NCBI RefSeq assembly: GCF_025971925.1 | Contig: NZ_JAPDHV010000002.1 | Coordinates: 1-64,000, forward strand | Length of the DNA stretch: 64,000 nucleotides | Source: Chryseobacterium oryctis | Lineage (GTDB): Bacteria; Bacteroidota; Bacteroidia; Flavobacteriales; Weeksellaceae | Direction: 5' to 3' | Shown: positions 1 to 8,682 of the stretch, piece by piece | How the letters are laid out: the number at the start of each line of letters is the position of its first letter | Position numbering within the stretch: position 1 is the first letter of the stretch | Translations under genes and position numbers: made by a program | The notes under the pieces: generated by a model | The model's input: only the letters and a program-made list of their open reading frames with translations | The model's database searches: none | Told to the model about the DNA's origin: nothing

Positions 1-80
1 GCAATATATTATTTATAATGATTACAAACAATGTATTTGTGAAATTTTACTAAAATTACAATATTTATAATGTTTTTACT

Positions 81-88
81 TAAATTTG
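81..88 (+). promoter_or_regulatory. TAnnTTTG -7 element
   Basis: TAAATTTG matches the Bacteroidota -7 consensus and lies 27 bases before the ATG at 116, so it would give a short leader. No convincing -33 TTG was seen at the usual distance. The match is exact, but the region is very AT-rich, so chance is possible. Confidence 0.5.
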
Positions 89-115
89 TATTATCAACCT
101 TAATTTTTTTTAAAA

Positions 116-799
116 ATGAAAAAAGGAATACTCAATATCTTTCTCACTTTAAGCTCTATTTACCTATCAGCACAAGCTCCTATTTCTATTAATGATATAA
201 AAAGTGAAGTCGCTGTTTTTAATAATATAAAAGGAGATAATTATGGCAAATCGTTAACATATGATCAAATAACAGGAACCCCATATCTGGACAAAAATTT
301 CAACAAAGCTAAAGTATCACAAAAATACGAGGAGGTTCCTATCAGATATAATAGCTACAAAGATGAGATTGAATTTAAAAAGAATGAAACAATTTTAGTC
401 CTTCCCAAAGACAGTGAGTTTTCTAAAATTCAATTTACCAATTCAAAACAAATAATAGCTTTAATTGAGACATCTGACGATTTAAGTGGATATTTTTTCA
501 AACTCGTAGATGGAAAAAACAGCTTATACAAAAAAGATAAAATAATTTTTATTGATATCGTTCCCGCAGCAAACTCTTATGCAGCCGACAAACCTGCCGC
601 TTTTAAGAAACTCCCTTCCATATATTACATCCAAACCGAAAAAGGAGAATACATTAAAAGACCCAAGAACCCAAAAGACATTATCGCACAATTTCCAGAT
701 AAAAAAGAAAGTTTAAACATCTTCTTCAAGTCTAATAAAATTAAGTTCGACAAAGAAGAAGACTTAGTAAAGCTTATTAATTTTTTAAATCAAGATTAA
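116..799 (+). CDS. Exported protein of unknown function
   Basis: A 227-residue protein that I do not recognise. The first 20 residues form a signal peptide (two lysines, a hydrophobic stretch, then SAQ at the likely cleavage site), so the mature protein should be periplasmic or outer-membrane associated. The rest is hydrophilic, lysine-rich and has no lipobox, further membrane segment or T9SS C-terminal domain. It is monocistronic: a TAnnTTTG element precedes it and the left end of an insertion sequence starts 22 bases after its stop. That IS insertion may have cut it off from a former downstream partner. The start is well supported by the signal peptide immediately after the ATG. Confidence 0.75.
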   Translation: MKKGILNIFLTLSSIYLSAQAPISINDIKSEVAVFNNIKGDNYGKSLTYDQITGTPYLDKNFNKAKVSQKYEEVPIRYNSYKDEIEFKKNETILVLPKDSEFSKIQFTNSKQIIALIETSDDLSGYFFKLVDGKNSLYKKDKIIFIDIVPAANSYAADKPAAFKKLPSIYYIQTEKGEYIKRPKNPKDIIAQFPDKKESLNIFFKSNKIKFDKEEDLVKLINFLNQD

Positions 800-821
800 T
801 ATAAACAAAAAAGGCTTAATA

Positions 822-835
822 GTCAAAAATAGTTG
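822..835 (+). repeat. Left terminal inverted repeat of the IS
   Basis: GTCAAAAATAGTTG; its exact reverse complement is at 2305-2318. Confidence 0.75.
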
Positions 836-910
836 TAAAATTTTCTGTAATGCCGATTATTATTGATGATACAGAAAGTTTATTGAACTTTGCTTCAATA
901 AACTTTTTTT

Positions 911-2138
911 ATGGCTGAAAATTCAAAAAAAAAAGTTGTTGGAGTTGCAAAAGTCTCAATGTAATTTCTTGGGGAAAGCAAAATGGCAAACGGCTTTTTA
1001 AATGCAAAACATGTGGTACTTCCCAAAATAGATCTGTAGGTTTGAAAAACAAAGAAATTTGGTTCAAAAAATGGATTATTGAAAAACAAACATATGAGCA
1101 AATTTCAGCAGAATCGGGACATTCGGTAAGCTCTCTTCAGCGATATTTCAATATGATGCTTTGGGAAAAGATCCAAACCTCAGTTATAGTCAGAATAAGG
1201 ATGTTTATTTATTGATTGATGGTATATATTTTTCCAATGAAATTTGTTTGGTCGTATATAGAGATAATGTGTTTAAACAAACTCAACTATATAGAATTAC
1301 AAACGGAGAGCATTATCAGGAACTTAAAGAAGATTTAGAAAATATTCTGAACTTAGGAATTAAAATTGGCGGAATAACCTGCGATGGCGATAAGTCTTTA
1401 TTGAAAGCCATTCGTAAGGTTTGTCCGAAAGTTCCTGTTCAGAGGAGCTTGGTTCATATTCAGAGGATGTGCAAAATACAGCTTTCTGCTTATCCAAAGT
1501 CTGAAGCGTGTTTTGAACTTCGTGAGATGATTTCCAAACTTCATTTTATTGATAGTGAAGTTAAAAAGCAATATTGGATTAAAGAATTTTTGGACTGGTC
1601 TGAAAAGCATCAGGGATTTTTAAATGAAAAATCTTATAGTGAGGAAACAGGAAGATATTGGTATACACACAAGATGGTAAGAAGGTGTTTTTCAGTTATT
1701 AAAAAGCTTTGCCTAATATGTTCACCTTCCTTCAAAATCATAAAATCCCGAAAACAACTAATGAAATAGAATCTTTTTTTGGGCATCTAAAAGCTAATCT
1801 TAACTTGAGTTCGGGATAAGAAATAACAACAAAAGGATTTTCAAAACACTGATAATAAATACAATGACAATTTTTTATTAGGATTCTAGATTTTTAGTCC
1901 TCTAAAATTTTATAATAAATGAATAAAATATTTCAATTTACACTTATTTTATATCCTGAAAATTAAGAGAATGAGGTAAGAAATTAGAAAATTTAATTTA
2001 AACACCTGATTTATTAATACTTACGAAAAATCCTTATCCCGAACTCAGGTTAATCTTAATATTCACCGAGGACTTACCAAAACTCGGAGAAAAAAGTTTA
2101 TTCAGTGGTATCTTTTTTATAAAAATGAAAAGTGGTAA
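911..2138 (+). pseudogene. Broken transposase, IS256/mutator-like (IS1249-type) with zinc ribbon
   Basis: Reading across frames gives a coherent transposase. ATG 911 starts MAENSKKK in frame 2. After an A10 run (925-934) frame 1 carries a zinc ribbon (CWSCKS then CKTCG) and a helix-turn-helix stretch (YEQISAESGHSVSSLQRY). Near 1155-1165 the frame changes to frame 0, which carries the catalytic core (YLLIDGIYF, ITCDGDKSLLKAI, a CxxH-like HIQRM segment, YWYTHKMVRR). Near 1700-1705, at an A5 run, it changes again to frame 2 (LPNMFTFLQNHKIPKTTNEI, FFGHLKANL). Here a 248-bp element interrupts it, and the C-terminus (NIHRGLTKTRRKKFIQW) resumes after it and stops at 2136-2138. The TTNEIESFFGHLK and RGLTKTRRK segments are typical of the IS1249-like mutator group. 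The gene is inactive. Confidence 0.8.
1803..2050. mobile_element. 248-bp MITE-like element nested in the transposase gene
   Basis: The ends are 18-bp inverted repeats: ACTTGAGTTCGGGATAAG at 1803-1820, and at 2033-2050 a sequence whose reverse complement is ACCTGAGTTCGGGATAAG, one mismatch. TAATCTTA occurs directly before (1795-1802) and directly after (2051-2058) the element, an 8-bp target duplication that could also be read as 9 bp. Removing the element and one copy restores the transposase frame (KANLNIHRG). It has no coding capacity, so it must have moved with a transposase supplied by a full-length relative elsewhere. The AC-start of the repeats and the 8-9 bp duplication could fit an IS982-type parent; that assignment is inference. 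Confidence 0.85.
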
Positions 2139-2304
2139 AAGGTTTTTTAAGCCATAAAGCTGTTCAAAATAAGGATGACAAAACCACCCTTATAAACTAT
2201 CGTTTACAGCGTTGATTATATTGCTGATAAGTCGCTCCTCAGCAGAGCTTATTTCCTCTTCCAATCAACCGCCAAATATTACGAATTATTTTTGTTAAAA
2301 ACAC

Positions 2305-2318
2305 CAACTATTTTTGAC
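2305..2318 (-). repeat. Right terminal inverted repeat of the IS
   Basis: CAACTATTTTTGAC, the exact reverse complement of 822-835. It ends about 18 bases from the terminator hairpin of infB. Confidence 0.75.
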
Positions 2319-2336
2319 CACATTACCACAAAACAA

Positions 2337-2366
2337 AAAACCATCTTAAAAAAGATGGTTTTTTTA
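2337..2366 (-). terminator. Rho-independent terminator of the rimP-nusA-infB operon
   Basis: The stem AAAACCATCTT / AAGATGGTTTT has a 4-base loop and T-rich sequence on both sides, so it can stop transcription from either strand. It lies 17 bases after the infB stop codon. Confidence 0.85.
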
Positions 2367-2382
2367 TTTATAAGAAACTAAG

Positions 2383-5349
2383 TTATTTCAACTTTTTCTT
2401 TACTGCAACTTCTTCGTAAACCTCAAGAATATCACCTATTTCGATATCATTATAGCCTTTCAGATTCAATCCACATTCGTAACCTTTTGTGACTTCCTTA
2501 ACATCATCTTTGAAACGCTTTAAGCTCTCAAGTTCGCCATCAAATTTAACAATACCATCTCTCAACAAACGTACTTTAGATTGTCTTGTAACTTTTCCGG
2601 TAAGAACCATACATCCTGCAATCGTTCCAACTTTAGAAATCTTGAACACTTCACGGATTTCCACGTTACCGATTACCTGCTCCTGAATCTCTGGAGAAAG
2701 CATACCTTCCATCGCCTCTTTTACCTCATCAATCGCCTTATAGATTACAGAATATGTTCTAATTTCAATTTCCTCACGATCTGCAAGTTCTTTTGCGTTA
2801 GCACCTGCTCTTACATTAAACCCTATAATAATTGCATCTGAAGCTGTTGCCAGGTTGATATCAGACTCAGTGATTTGTCCTACACCTGAGTGAAGAATCT
2901 TCACACTGATTTCCTCCGTTGATAATCTCTGTAACTGATCAGAAAGCGCTTCTACGGAACCATCCACATCACCTTTAAGGATAATGTTCAGTTCTTTGAA
3001 TTCTCCTAAAGCAATACGTCTTCCTAATTCTTCAAGCGTTGTATGCTTTTTAGTTCTAATCGACAATTCTCTCTGAAGCTGTTCTCTCTTGTTCGCAATT
3101 GCCTTCCCTTCACTTTCATCGGCATAAACCTTAAATTTATCTCCAGCTGTTGGCGCTCCATCCAATCCTAAGATTGTTGCAGGAATTGACGGCCCTGCCT
3201 CTGAAAGATTTTTACCTCTTTCATCAAGCAAAGCTTTCACTTTACCGTGATTCTTTCCTGCTACTACGTAATCCCCTACTCTTAAAGTTCCAGTTTGCAC
3301 CAACATTGTAGCAACATAACCTCTACCTTTATCTAAAGACGCTTCAATAACAACTCCATTTGCAGAACGGTTGGGATTTGCTTTTAATTCAAGTAATTCA
3401 GCCTGTAATAAAACTTTTTCAAGCAACACATCTACATTATTACCAAACTTAGCAGAAATTTCCTGCGCCTGAACATTCCCTCCCCATTCTTCTACCAAAA
3501 TATTCATTCCGGAAAGCTGTTGACGGATATTATCAGGATTAGCATTTGGCTTATCAACTTTATTGATAGCTATAATCATTGGAACACCAGCAGCCTGTGC
3601 GTGAGAAATCGCTTCTTTTGTTTGAGGCATTACATCGTCATCGGCAGCAATTACAATAATTGCAATATCCGTAACCTGTGCTCCTCTCGCTCTCATCGCT
3701 GTAAACGCTTCGTGCCCCGGAGTATCTAAGAATGTAATTCTTTGACCATTTTCCAATTTCACATTATAAGCACCAATATGCTGTGTGATACCTCCTGATT
3801 CACCTGCAATTACATTGGTTTTTCTAATATAGTCAAGTAACGATGTCTTACCATGGTCAACGTGCCCCATTACCGTAACAATAGGAGCTCTTGGTAATAA
3901 ATCTTCAGCGCTATCCACTTCTTCATCCTCTTCAGACTCACCTAAATCAGCATCAGAGAATTCAATTTTATAACCAAACTCATCAGCAACCAATAATAAT
4001 GTATCAGCTTCTAGTCTTTGGTTCATTGTAACCATTACACCAAGAGAGAAACATGCAGAAATTACTTCAGTTGGAGAAACGTTCATCAAACTTGCTAATT
4101 CACCAACAGTAATAAATTCTGTAACTTTTAAAGTTCTGTCCTGAGCATCAATTTCCTGCTGACGTTCATCTTGTTCTCTACGGAAGTTTCTCTTATCTTT
4201 TCTGTGTTTTGCTGATTTAGACTTACCTCCTTTATTTGTTAATTTCTCAAGAGTCTCCTTAATTTGGTTTTTAACTTGTTCATCAGTCAACTCAACAGGC
4301 ATTGTTCTTTGACCTGGTCTGTTATTCCCAAAACGGTTACCTCCTCCTTGACCTTGTGGGCGATTTCCGCCACCCTGACCTTGCGGACGGTTTCCTTGAT
4401 TATTTCCAAAACGGTTTCCGCCACCTTGACCCTGTGGACGATTTCCTTGACCACCTTGACCTTGCGGACGGTTTTGATTATTTCCATGAGGGCGGTTTCC
4501 TTGACCTCCTCCTTGGTTATTATTTCCGCCTTGCTGATTATTTCCACCCTGTTGGTTGTTATTACCTCCAGGTTTTTCAATTCTTTTTCTTTTTTTCTTC
4601 GCTCCAGAACTCGGCTTTGATGCAAATTGAGTTAAGTCAATCTTTTCCCCGACAATTTTAGGCCCATCAAGTTTTTGATAAACTGTTTCAATTTTTTGAG
4701 GTTCTTGAGACTCTTCTTCAGTTTTTTCAGCCTGAACTTTCACATCAACTGGTTTAGCAGGAGCTTCAACAACTGGTTTTGGAGTTTCTTTTACAGGCTC
4801 AACCTCTTCCTTTTTAACAGGCTTTTCTTCAACCTTCTTTTCCTCCGCTTTTGGTTTATCTTTTTTTACAGGTCTATTTCTAGTCTCTATTTGAGACAAA
4901 TCAATTTTATCCAGAACTTTAAATTCCTGTTTTTCAGAAGTCGCTTTTACTTCCGGAGAAGCAGGAATCGCTTCCTTATTTTCCTCAACTACAGGAGTCG
5001 GTTTTTCAACAGGAGTTTCTACAACTTCAGACTTTTTAGGTTCTAAATCTATTTTACCTAAAATTCTAGTTTCTGGTTTGTTAGCTTTAGCTCTTATTAC
5101 TTCAGGGGTTTTCTTTTCTTCAATTTCCAGTTTTTCTTCCGGAACTTTAGTAATTACCACCTCATGAGAAGCCTTACGTTGCTCACCATCTTTGGCAAAC
5201 TCAGCTTCTAATGCAGAATATGCCGCTTCTTCTAATTGAGCGTTAGGATTGCTTTCAACCTCAATGCCTTTTGACTGTAAAAACTCTACTAATCTAGACA
5301 TCGAAATATTGAATTCCTTAACCGCTTTATTTAATCTAATTTTTGGCAT
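2383..5349 (-). CDS. infB: Translation initiation factor IF-2
   Basis: Cytoplasmic GTPase that brings initiator fMet-tRNA to the 30S subunit and promotes 50S joining. The 988-residue protein starts with an IF2_N-like segment ([21 protein letters not shown]), then a long Lys/Glu/Pro-rich linker, a Gly/Asn/Gln-rich low-complexity tract (about residues 260-346), a basic stretch, and a second IF2_N-like helix bundle ([20 protein letters not shown]). The G domain follows with G1 GHVDHGKT near residues 494-501, DTPGHEAF (G3) and NKVDKPNA (G4), then the beta-barrel and C-terminal fMet-tRNA domains. The last gene of the rimP-nusA-infB operon, 78 bases after nusA, followed by a terminator. The ATG start is supported by the conserved N-terminus. 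Confidence 0.98.
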   Translation of the reverse strand: MPKIRLNKAVKEFNISMSRLVEFLQSKGIEVESNPNAQLEEAAYSALEAEFAKDGEQRKASHEVVITKVPEEKLEIEEKKTPEVIRAKANKPETRILGKIDLEPKKSEVVETPVEKPTPVVEENKEAIPASPEVKATSEKQEFKVLDKIDLSQIETRNRPVKKDKPKAEEKKVEEKPVKKEEVEPVKETPKPVVEAPAKPVDVKVQAEKTEEESQEPQKIETVYQKLDGPKIVGEKIDLTQFASKPSSGAKKKRKRIEKPGGNNNQQGGNNQQGGNNNQGGGQGNRPHGNNQNRPQGQGGQGNRPQGQGGGNRFGNNQGNRPQGQGGGNRPQGQGGGNRFGNNRPGQRTMPVELTDEQVKNQIKETLEKLTNKGGKSKSAKHRKDKRNFRREQDERQQEIDAQDRTLKVTEFITVGELASLMNVSPTEVISACFSLGVMVTMNQRLEADTLLLVADEFGYKIEFSDADLGESEEDEEVDSAEDLLPRAPIVTVMGHVDHGKTSLLDYIRKTNVIAGESGGITQHIGAYNVKLENGQRITFLDTPGHEAFTAMRARGAQVTDIAIIVIAADDDVMPQTKEAISHAQAAGVPMIIAINKVDKPNANPDNIRQQLSGMNILVEEWGGNVQAQEISAKFGNNVDVLLEKVLLQAELLELKANPNRSANGVVIEASLDKGRGYVATMLVQTGTLRVGDYVVAGKNHGKVKALLDERGKNLSEAGPSIPATILGLDGAPTAGDKFKVYADESEGKAIANKREQLQRELSIRTKKHTTLEELGRRIALGEFKELNIILKGDVDGSVEALSDQLQRLSTEEISVKILHSGVGQITESDINLATASDAIIIGFNVRAGANAKELADREEIEIRTYSVIYKAIDEVKEAMEGMLSPEIQEQVIGNVEIREVFKISKVGTIAGCMVLTGKVTRQSKVRLLRDGIVKFDGELESLKRFKDDVKEVTKGYECGLNLKGYNDIEIGDILEVYEEVAVKKKLK
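4311..4572 (-). repeat. Short tandem repeats encoding the Gly/Asn/Gln tract of IF-2
   Basis: Imperfect in-frame repeats code for units such as [10 protein letters not shown] and GNNNQQGG, about residues 260-346 of IF-2. On the plus strand they appear as recurring TTGACCTTG/GGACGGTTTCC-like blocks. The repeats are interspersed with varied units, keep the frame and show no CRISPR-type spacing. Confidence 0.8.
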
Positions 5350-5427
5350 CTATATTATTTACTGTTTTTTAATTCTTAAAATTAAAGTATTTCTTTTTTA
5401 CTGTTTATTAAAATTTATTTACAAATC

Positions 5428-6663
5428 TTAATCTTCAAATTCTTCTCTTAGAATACGTTTCACTTCTTCAATAGTTTCCTCTTCAAGGTCAACCATATTC
5501 AGAAGACTTTCAGTTTCTTTATCTAATACTGATTTCGCAGTAGTAAGACCTACTTTCTTAAACTCATCCAAAATCCACTGCTCGATATCGTCATTAAATT
5601 CTCTCAATTCAACATCGTCATCTTCACTAGATTCTCTATGTACATCAATTTCATAACCTGTCAACCAAGAAGCAAGTCTAATGTTTTGACCTTGCTTTCC
5701 GATAACTTTAGAAATCTCTTCAACAGGAGTATATACTAATGCATAATTTTGCTCCTCATTGATGTCAATTTTATTGATGGTAACATTACCTAAAGCTCTC
5801 TTCACCAAAATCTCAGGGTTTTTAGACCACTGAATAACATCGATGTTTTCATTTCTCAACTCTCTTACAACTCCATGAATTCTTGAACCTTTCACTCCCA
5901 CACAAGCTCCTACAGGGTCAATTCTGTCATCATAAGCATCCACCGCAATTTTTGCTTTCTCTCCAGGAATTCTTACTACTTTTTTCAAGATAATAGTACC
6001 ATCTTGGATCTCAGGAATCTCCAGTTCCAACAATTTCTCAAGAAACTTAGGCGCTGTTCTGGAAATAATAATCTGCGGTTTTGAACCTTTAAAATCTACT
6101 GTTTCAACAATAGCTCTGATATTTTCTCCTTTTTTAAAGAAATCTGACGGAATCTGATTTTCTTTCGGCAAGATAAATTCATTTCCTTCATCATCCAACA
6201 AAATAACATGTTTGTGACGTATGTGATGAATTTCGCCTACAACAATCTCCCCGATTTTATCTCTAAACTGCTCATACAACATAGCATTATTATGCTCCTG
6301 CAATTTAGTAGCCAATATTTGCTTTAAGGTAAGAATATTTCTTCTTCCTAATTGAGCAACAGGAATTTCCATTGTAAAATCCTCCCCAACTTCGAATGTA
6401 GGATCTATCTTCTTTGCTTCAGAAATTTCAATTTCCAAATCATCATCTTCCGACATTTCATCTTCTACAATCGTTTTATTTAAAAATATCTGAAAATCTC
6501 CTTTATCGGGGTTTACAATTACATCAAAATGATCATCCGAATCATATCTTTTTCTTAAAAGAGTTTTCAGAGAATCTTCAATAATTGCCATAAGATCAAT
6601 CTTACTGATCCCTTTTTCGTCTTTAAAATCACCAAAGGATTCAATCAACGCTATATTATCCAT
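5428..6663 (-). CDS. nusA: Transcription termination/antitermination factor NusA
   Basis: RNA polymerase-associated factor that controls pausing, termination and antitermination. The 411-residue protein has the standard bacterial order: an N-terminal RNAP-binding domain (MDNIALIESFGDF), an S1 domain around residues 135-200 (VGEIHHIRHKHVILLDDEGN), and two KH domains around 230-345 (DPVGACVGVKGSRIHGVVRE, KVIGKQGQNIRLASWLTGYE). It lacks the C-terminal acidic repeats of the E. coli protein, as usual outside proteobacteria. It starts 14 bases after rimP and lies 78 bases before infB in one operon. The family is known to autoregulate its operon in E. coli, which is relevant to the hairpin in the rimP leader here. 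Confidence 0.98.
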   Translation of the reverse strand: MDNIALIESFGDFKDEKGISKIDLMAIIEDSLKTLLRKRYDSDDHFDVIVNPDKGDFQIFLNKTIVEDEMSEDDDLEIEISEAKKIDPTFEVGEDFTMEIPVAQLGRRNILTLKQILATKLQEHNNAMLYEQFRDKIGEIVVGEIHHIRHKHVILLDDEGNEFILPKENQIPSDFFKKGENIRAIVETVDFKGSKPQIIISRTAPKFLEKLLELEIPEIQDGTIILKKVVRIPGEKAKIAVDAYDDRIDPVGACVGVKGSRIHGVVRELRNENIDVIQWSKNPEILVKRALGNVTINKIDINEEQNYALVYTPVEEISKVIGKQGQNIRLASWLTGYEIDVHRESSEDDDVELREFNDDIEQWILDEFKKVGLTTAKSVLDKETESLLNMVDLEEETIEEVKRILREEFED

Positions 6664-6677
6664 TTATTTTTTTTCTT

Positions 6678-7145
6678 TTAAAATTTAATTGTTACTAATG
6701 CTTTTTTTATCTCAGAGTACGGAATTTCTTTTTCCTCCTCCACATCTACTTTACCCTTTCCTATATCTTTAGGCTTACGATAACGTAGCATAAGTGTAAT
6801 TTTTTCATCATCCACTTTTATCAACTCAGCTTCAACTTTAGTAGAATCATTCAATAACACTTCAATATCTCTCCCAATATTCTTTCTAAATTGTCTAGGC
6901 GTTGAAAGAGGTTCGCTCAATCCTGCCGACATCACCTGTAGACTAAAATCATGTTCTTCACGATCCATATTAAATTCTATTGCACGGCTCGCATCCAGAC
7001 AATCTTGCAACGAAACCCCATTATCACCGTCTAAAGTCACCGTGATATCATCTCCAGCAGAAATTTTTAAATCAATAAGAAACAAATCTTTCCTAGTCTC
7101 AAGAAATTCGTTTAATAATTCTTCAATTCTTTTTTTAAACTCCAT
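6678..7145 (-). CDS. rimP: Ribosome maturation factor RimP
   Basis: Needed for maturation of the 30S ribosomal subunit; a cytoplasmic protein. The 155-residue length and conserved segments fit the family: VTLDGDNGVSLQDCLDASRA, the DFSLQVMSAGLSEPLSTPRQ motif and a C-terminal SH3-like barrel (IEVLLNDSTKVEAELIKV). First gene of the rimP-nusA-infB operon, with a TAnnTTTG promoter about 83 bases upstream and a hairpin with a T-run in the leader. Start ATG at 7145 matches the family N-terminus. Confidence 0.96.
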   Translation of the reverse strand: MEFKKRIEELLNEFLETRKDLFLIDLKISAGDDITVTLDGDNGVSLQDCLDASRAIEFNMDREEHDFSLQVMSAGLSEPLSTPRQFRKNIGRDIEVLLNDSTKVEAELIKVDDEKITLMLRYRKPKDIGKGKVDVEEEKEIPYSEIKKALVTIKF

Positions 7146-7175
7146 ACAATCACTTAAATCTTGATTTACCGTACG

Positions 7176-7202
7176 AAAAAAGGCTTTCTTCCGAAGGCCT
7201 TT
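7176..7202 (-). promoter_or_regulatory. Hairpin plus T-run in the rimP operon leader, possible attenuator
   Basis: On the minus strand AAAGGC (from 7202) pairs with GCCTTT (to 7179), and the second arm runs into TTTTTT (7181-7176). It starts about 20 bases after the predicted transcription start and 30 bases before the rimP ATG. No gene ends here on this strand, so it looks like a leader terminator, not a terminator for an upstream gene. Confidence 0.5.
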
Positions 7203-7227
7203 CCATTATTTTTCCGTAAATCCATTG

Positions 7228-7235
7228 CAAATATA
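7228..7235 (-). promoter_or_regulatory. -7 element of the rimP-nusA-infB operon
   Basis: On the minus strand the sequence is TATATTTG, an exact TAnnTTTG. It predicts a transcript start near 7221 and a leader of about 75 bases before the rimP ATG. Confidence 0.65.
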
Positions 7236-7333
7236 CACTTTTTTTTCAAAAAATCAAAATCATCTTATAATCAAACAAATAACTAAAAAATGATTTACCT
7301 TAATTTAAAGGAATGGAATGAAAGTATTTTTAC

Positions 7334-7341
7334 TATTTTTG
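7334..7341 (+). promoter_or_regulatory. -7 element upstream of the polysaccharide locus
   Basis: TATTTTTG, an exact TAnnTTTG. It predicts a transcript start around 7348. This is after the first in-frame ATG (7318), so it favours the TTG at 7366 as the start of ugd. No clear -33 TTG was found. Confidence 0.5.
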
Positions 7342-7365
7342 TCATTTAATTTAAAAACATACATT

Positions 7366-8682
7366 TTGAATATTACTATTGTAGGAACAGGTTATGTAGG
7401 ATTAGTTACAGGAACAACCTTAGCAGAACTTGGTAATTCGGTCTACTGTGTAGATATTGATGAAAAAAAAGTAGAGGGTATGAAAAACGGCATCGTTCCC
7501 ATCTATGAGCCGAACCTGGAAGAAATGTTCTTAAGAAACATTCAGGCTGAAAGGTTATTTTTCACTACCGACCTAAAAGAAGCACTCGATAAAAGTGAAG
7601 TTGTTTATTTAGCTTTGCCAACCCCTCCAGGAGAAGATGGGTCGGCTGATTTATCTTACGTTATTAATGTTGCCAGTAATATCGGCGAAATAATGTCAGA
7701 ATACAAGGTAATTGTAAATAAAAGTACTGTTCCTGTAGGAACAGCCGATAAAGTAAGAGAGGTTATTTCTTCAAAAACAAACATCCCTTTTGATGTAGTT
7801 TCTAATCCGGAATTCTTGAGAGAAGGCTTTGCAGTTGAAGACTCTATGAACCCATCAAGGGTTGTTGTCGGTGCAAGTTCTGATAAAGCCAAAGAGATCA
7901 TGGCTAAAATTTACCAACCATTTACCAATACGGGAATTCCTATTATATTTATGGATGAAAAATCATCCGAACTTACAAAATATGCTGCAAATTCATTTTT
8001 AGCTGTAAAAATTACATTCATGAATGAAATTGCGAACTATTGCGAAAAAGTAGGAGCAGATGTAGACAAAGTAAGACTTGGAATGGGAAGTGACGACAGA
8101 ATCGGTCACAGATTTTTATTCCCCGGAATTGGATATGGAGGAAGCTGCTTCCCTAAGGATGTAAAAGCTTTAATCAAATCAGGAAAACAAGAAGATTTTA
8201 ACTTCCAAATTCTTGAAGCAACAGAAAGTGTAAACACAGCCCAAAAAGTAATTTTAGTATCCGAAATTGAAAAATATTTTGGAGGAAATATAGAAGGAAA
8301 GAAAATTGCAATGTGGGGATTAGCCTTTAAAGCCAATACTGATGACATTCGCGAAGCATCTTCTTTAGATAACATTGAACTTCTTTTAGGAAAAGGCGCG
8401 AAAATTGTAGCTTATGATGCAATTGCCGAAAGCAATGTAAAAAAACTTCTAGGAGACAAAATACAATATGCAAAAAGTATGTATGACGCATTGGAAAATG
8501 CAGATGCATTATTCATTGCCACAGAATGGCCGGAATTCAAAAATCCTAACTTTGAATTAATGGCTAAAAAAATGAATGCTAAGGTAATTTTCGACGGAAG
8601 AAATATGTACCCATTAGAAATTCCAAAACAAAACGGATTCTATTACAAAAGCATTGGTAGAAAAACAATAGAAAATAACTAG
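7366..8682 (+). CDS. ugd: UDP-glucose 6-dehydrogenase
   Basis: Oxidises UDP-glucose twice with NAD+ to UDP-glucuronate, a precursor of acidic surface sugars. Starting at TTG 7366, the 438-residue protein has the Rossmann motif GTGYVG at residues 7-12, the central PEFLREGFA segment, and the catalytic cysteine in GYGGSCFPKD at residue 261, the usual position in this family. The C-terminal UDP-binding domain contains GLAFKANTDDIREA. An ATG at 7318 would add 16 hydrophobic residues, but it precedes the predicted transcript start and pushes the cysteine off its usual place. First gene of the polysaccharide locus, adjacent to rfbB. A UDP-N-acetylhexosamine dehydrogenase is the main alternative. Confidence 0.93.
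   Translation: MNITIVGTGYVGLVTGTTLAELGNSVYCVDIDEKKVEGMKNGIVPIYEPNLEEMFLRNIQAERLFFTTDLKEALDKSEVVYLALPTPPGEDGSADLSYVINVASNIGEIMSEYKVIVNKSTVPVGTADKVREVISSKTNIPFDVVSNPEFLREGFAVEDSMNPSRVVVGASSDKAKEIMAKIYQPFTNTGIPIIFMDEKSSELTKYAANSFLAVKITFMNEIANYCEKVGADVDKVRLGMGSDDRIGHRFLFPGIGYGGSCFPKDVKALIKSGKQEDFNFQILEATESVNTAQKVILVSEIEKYFGGNIEGKKIAMWGLAFKANTDDIREASSLDNIELLLGKGAKIVAYDAIAESNVKKLLGDKIQYAKSMYDALENADALFIATEWPEFKNPNFELMAKKMNAKVIFDGRNMYPLEIPKQNGFYYKSIGRKTIENN

Larger units (their letters stand above)
822..2318 (+). mobile_element. Degenerate insertion sequence bounded by 14-bp inverted repeats
   Basis: The sequence GTCAAAAATAGTTG at 822-835 is repeated as its exact reverse complement at 2305-2318. Between these ends lies a broken mutator-like transposase (911-2138), itself interrupted by a 248-bp insertion at 1803-2050. 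Without that insertion and one target copy the element would be about 1.24 kb, a normal size for a one-gene IS. No target-site duplication is visible outside the repeats, so the outer ends may have decayed or the boundaries may be off by a few bases. The element sits between the terminator of infB and an exported-protein gene. Confidence 0.75.

Noticed and set aside
2139..2304. Possible coding stretch after the transposase stop inside the IS
   Set aside because: No frame stays open for a meaningful length, and no transposase-like residues follow; it is treated as the IS right end.
4311..4572. Regular short repeats suggesting a CRISPR array
   Set aside because: The units are short, in frame, encode Gly/Asn/Gln/Arg and have no constant-length unique spacers; no cas gene is in the window.
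4264..4661. Several overlapping ORFs of 110-120 codons on both strands in this interval
   Set aside because: They are out-of-frame readings of the repeat-rich Gly/Asn/Gln tract of infB, have skewed composition and no starts of their own.
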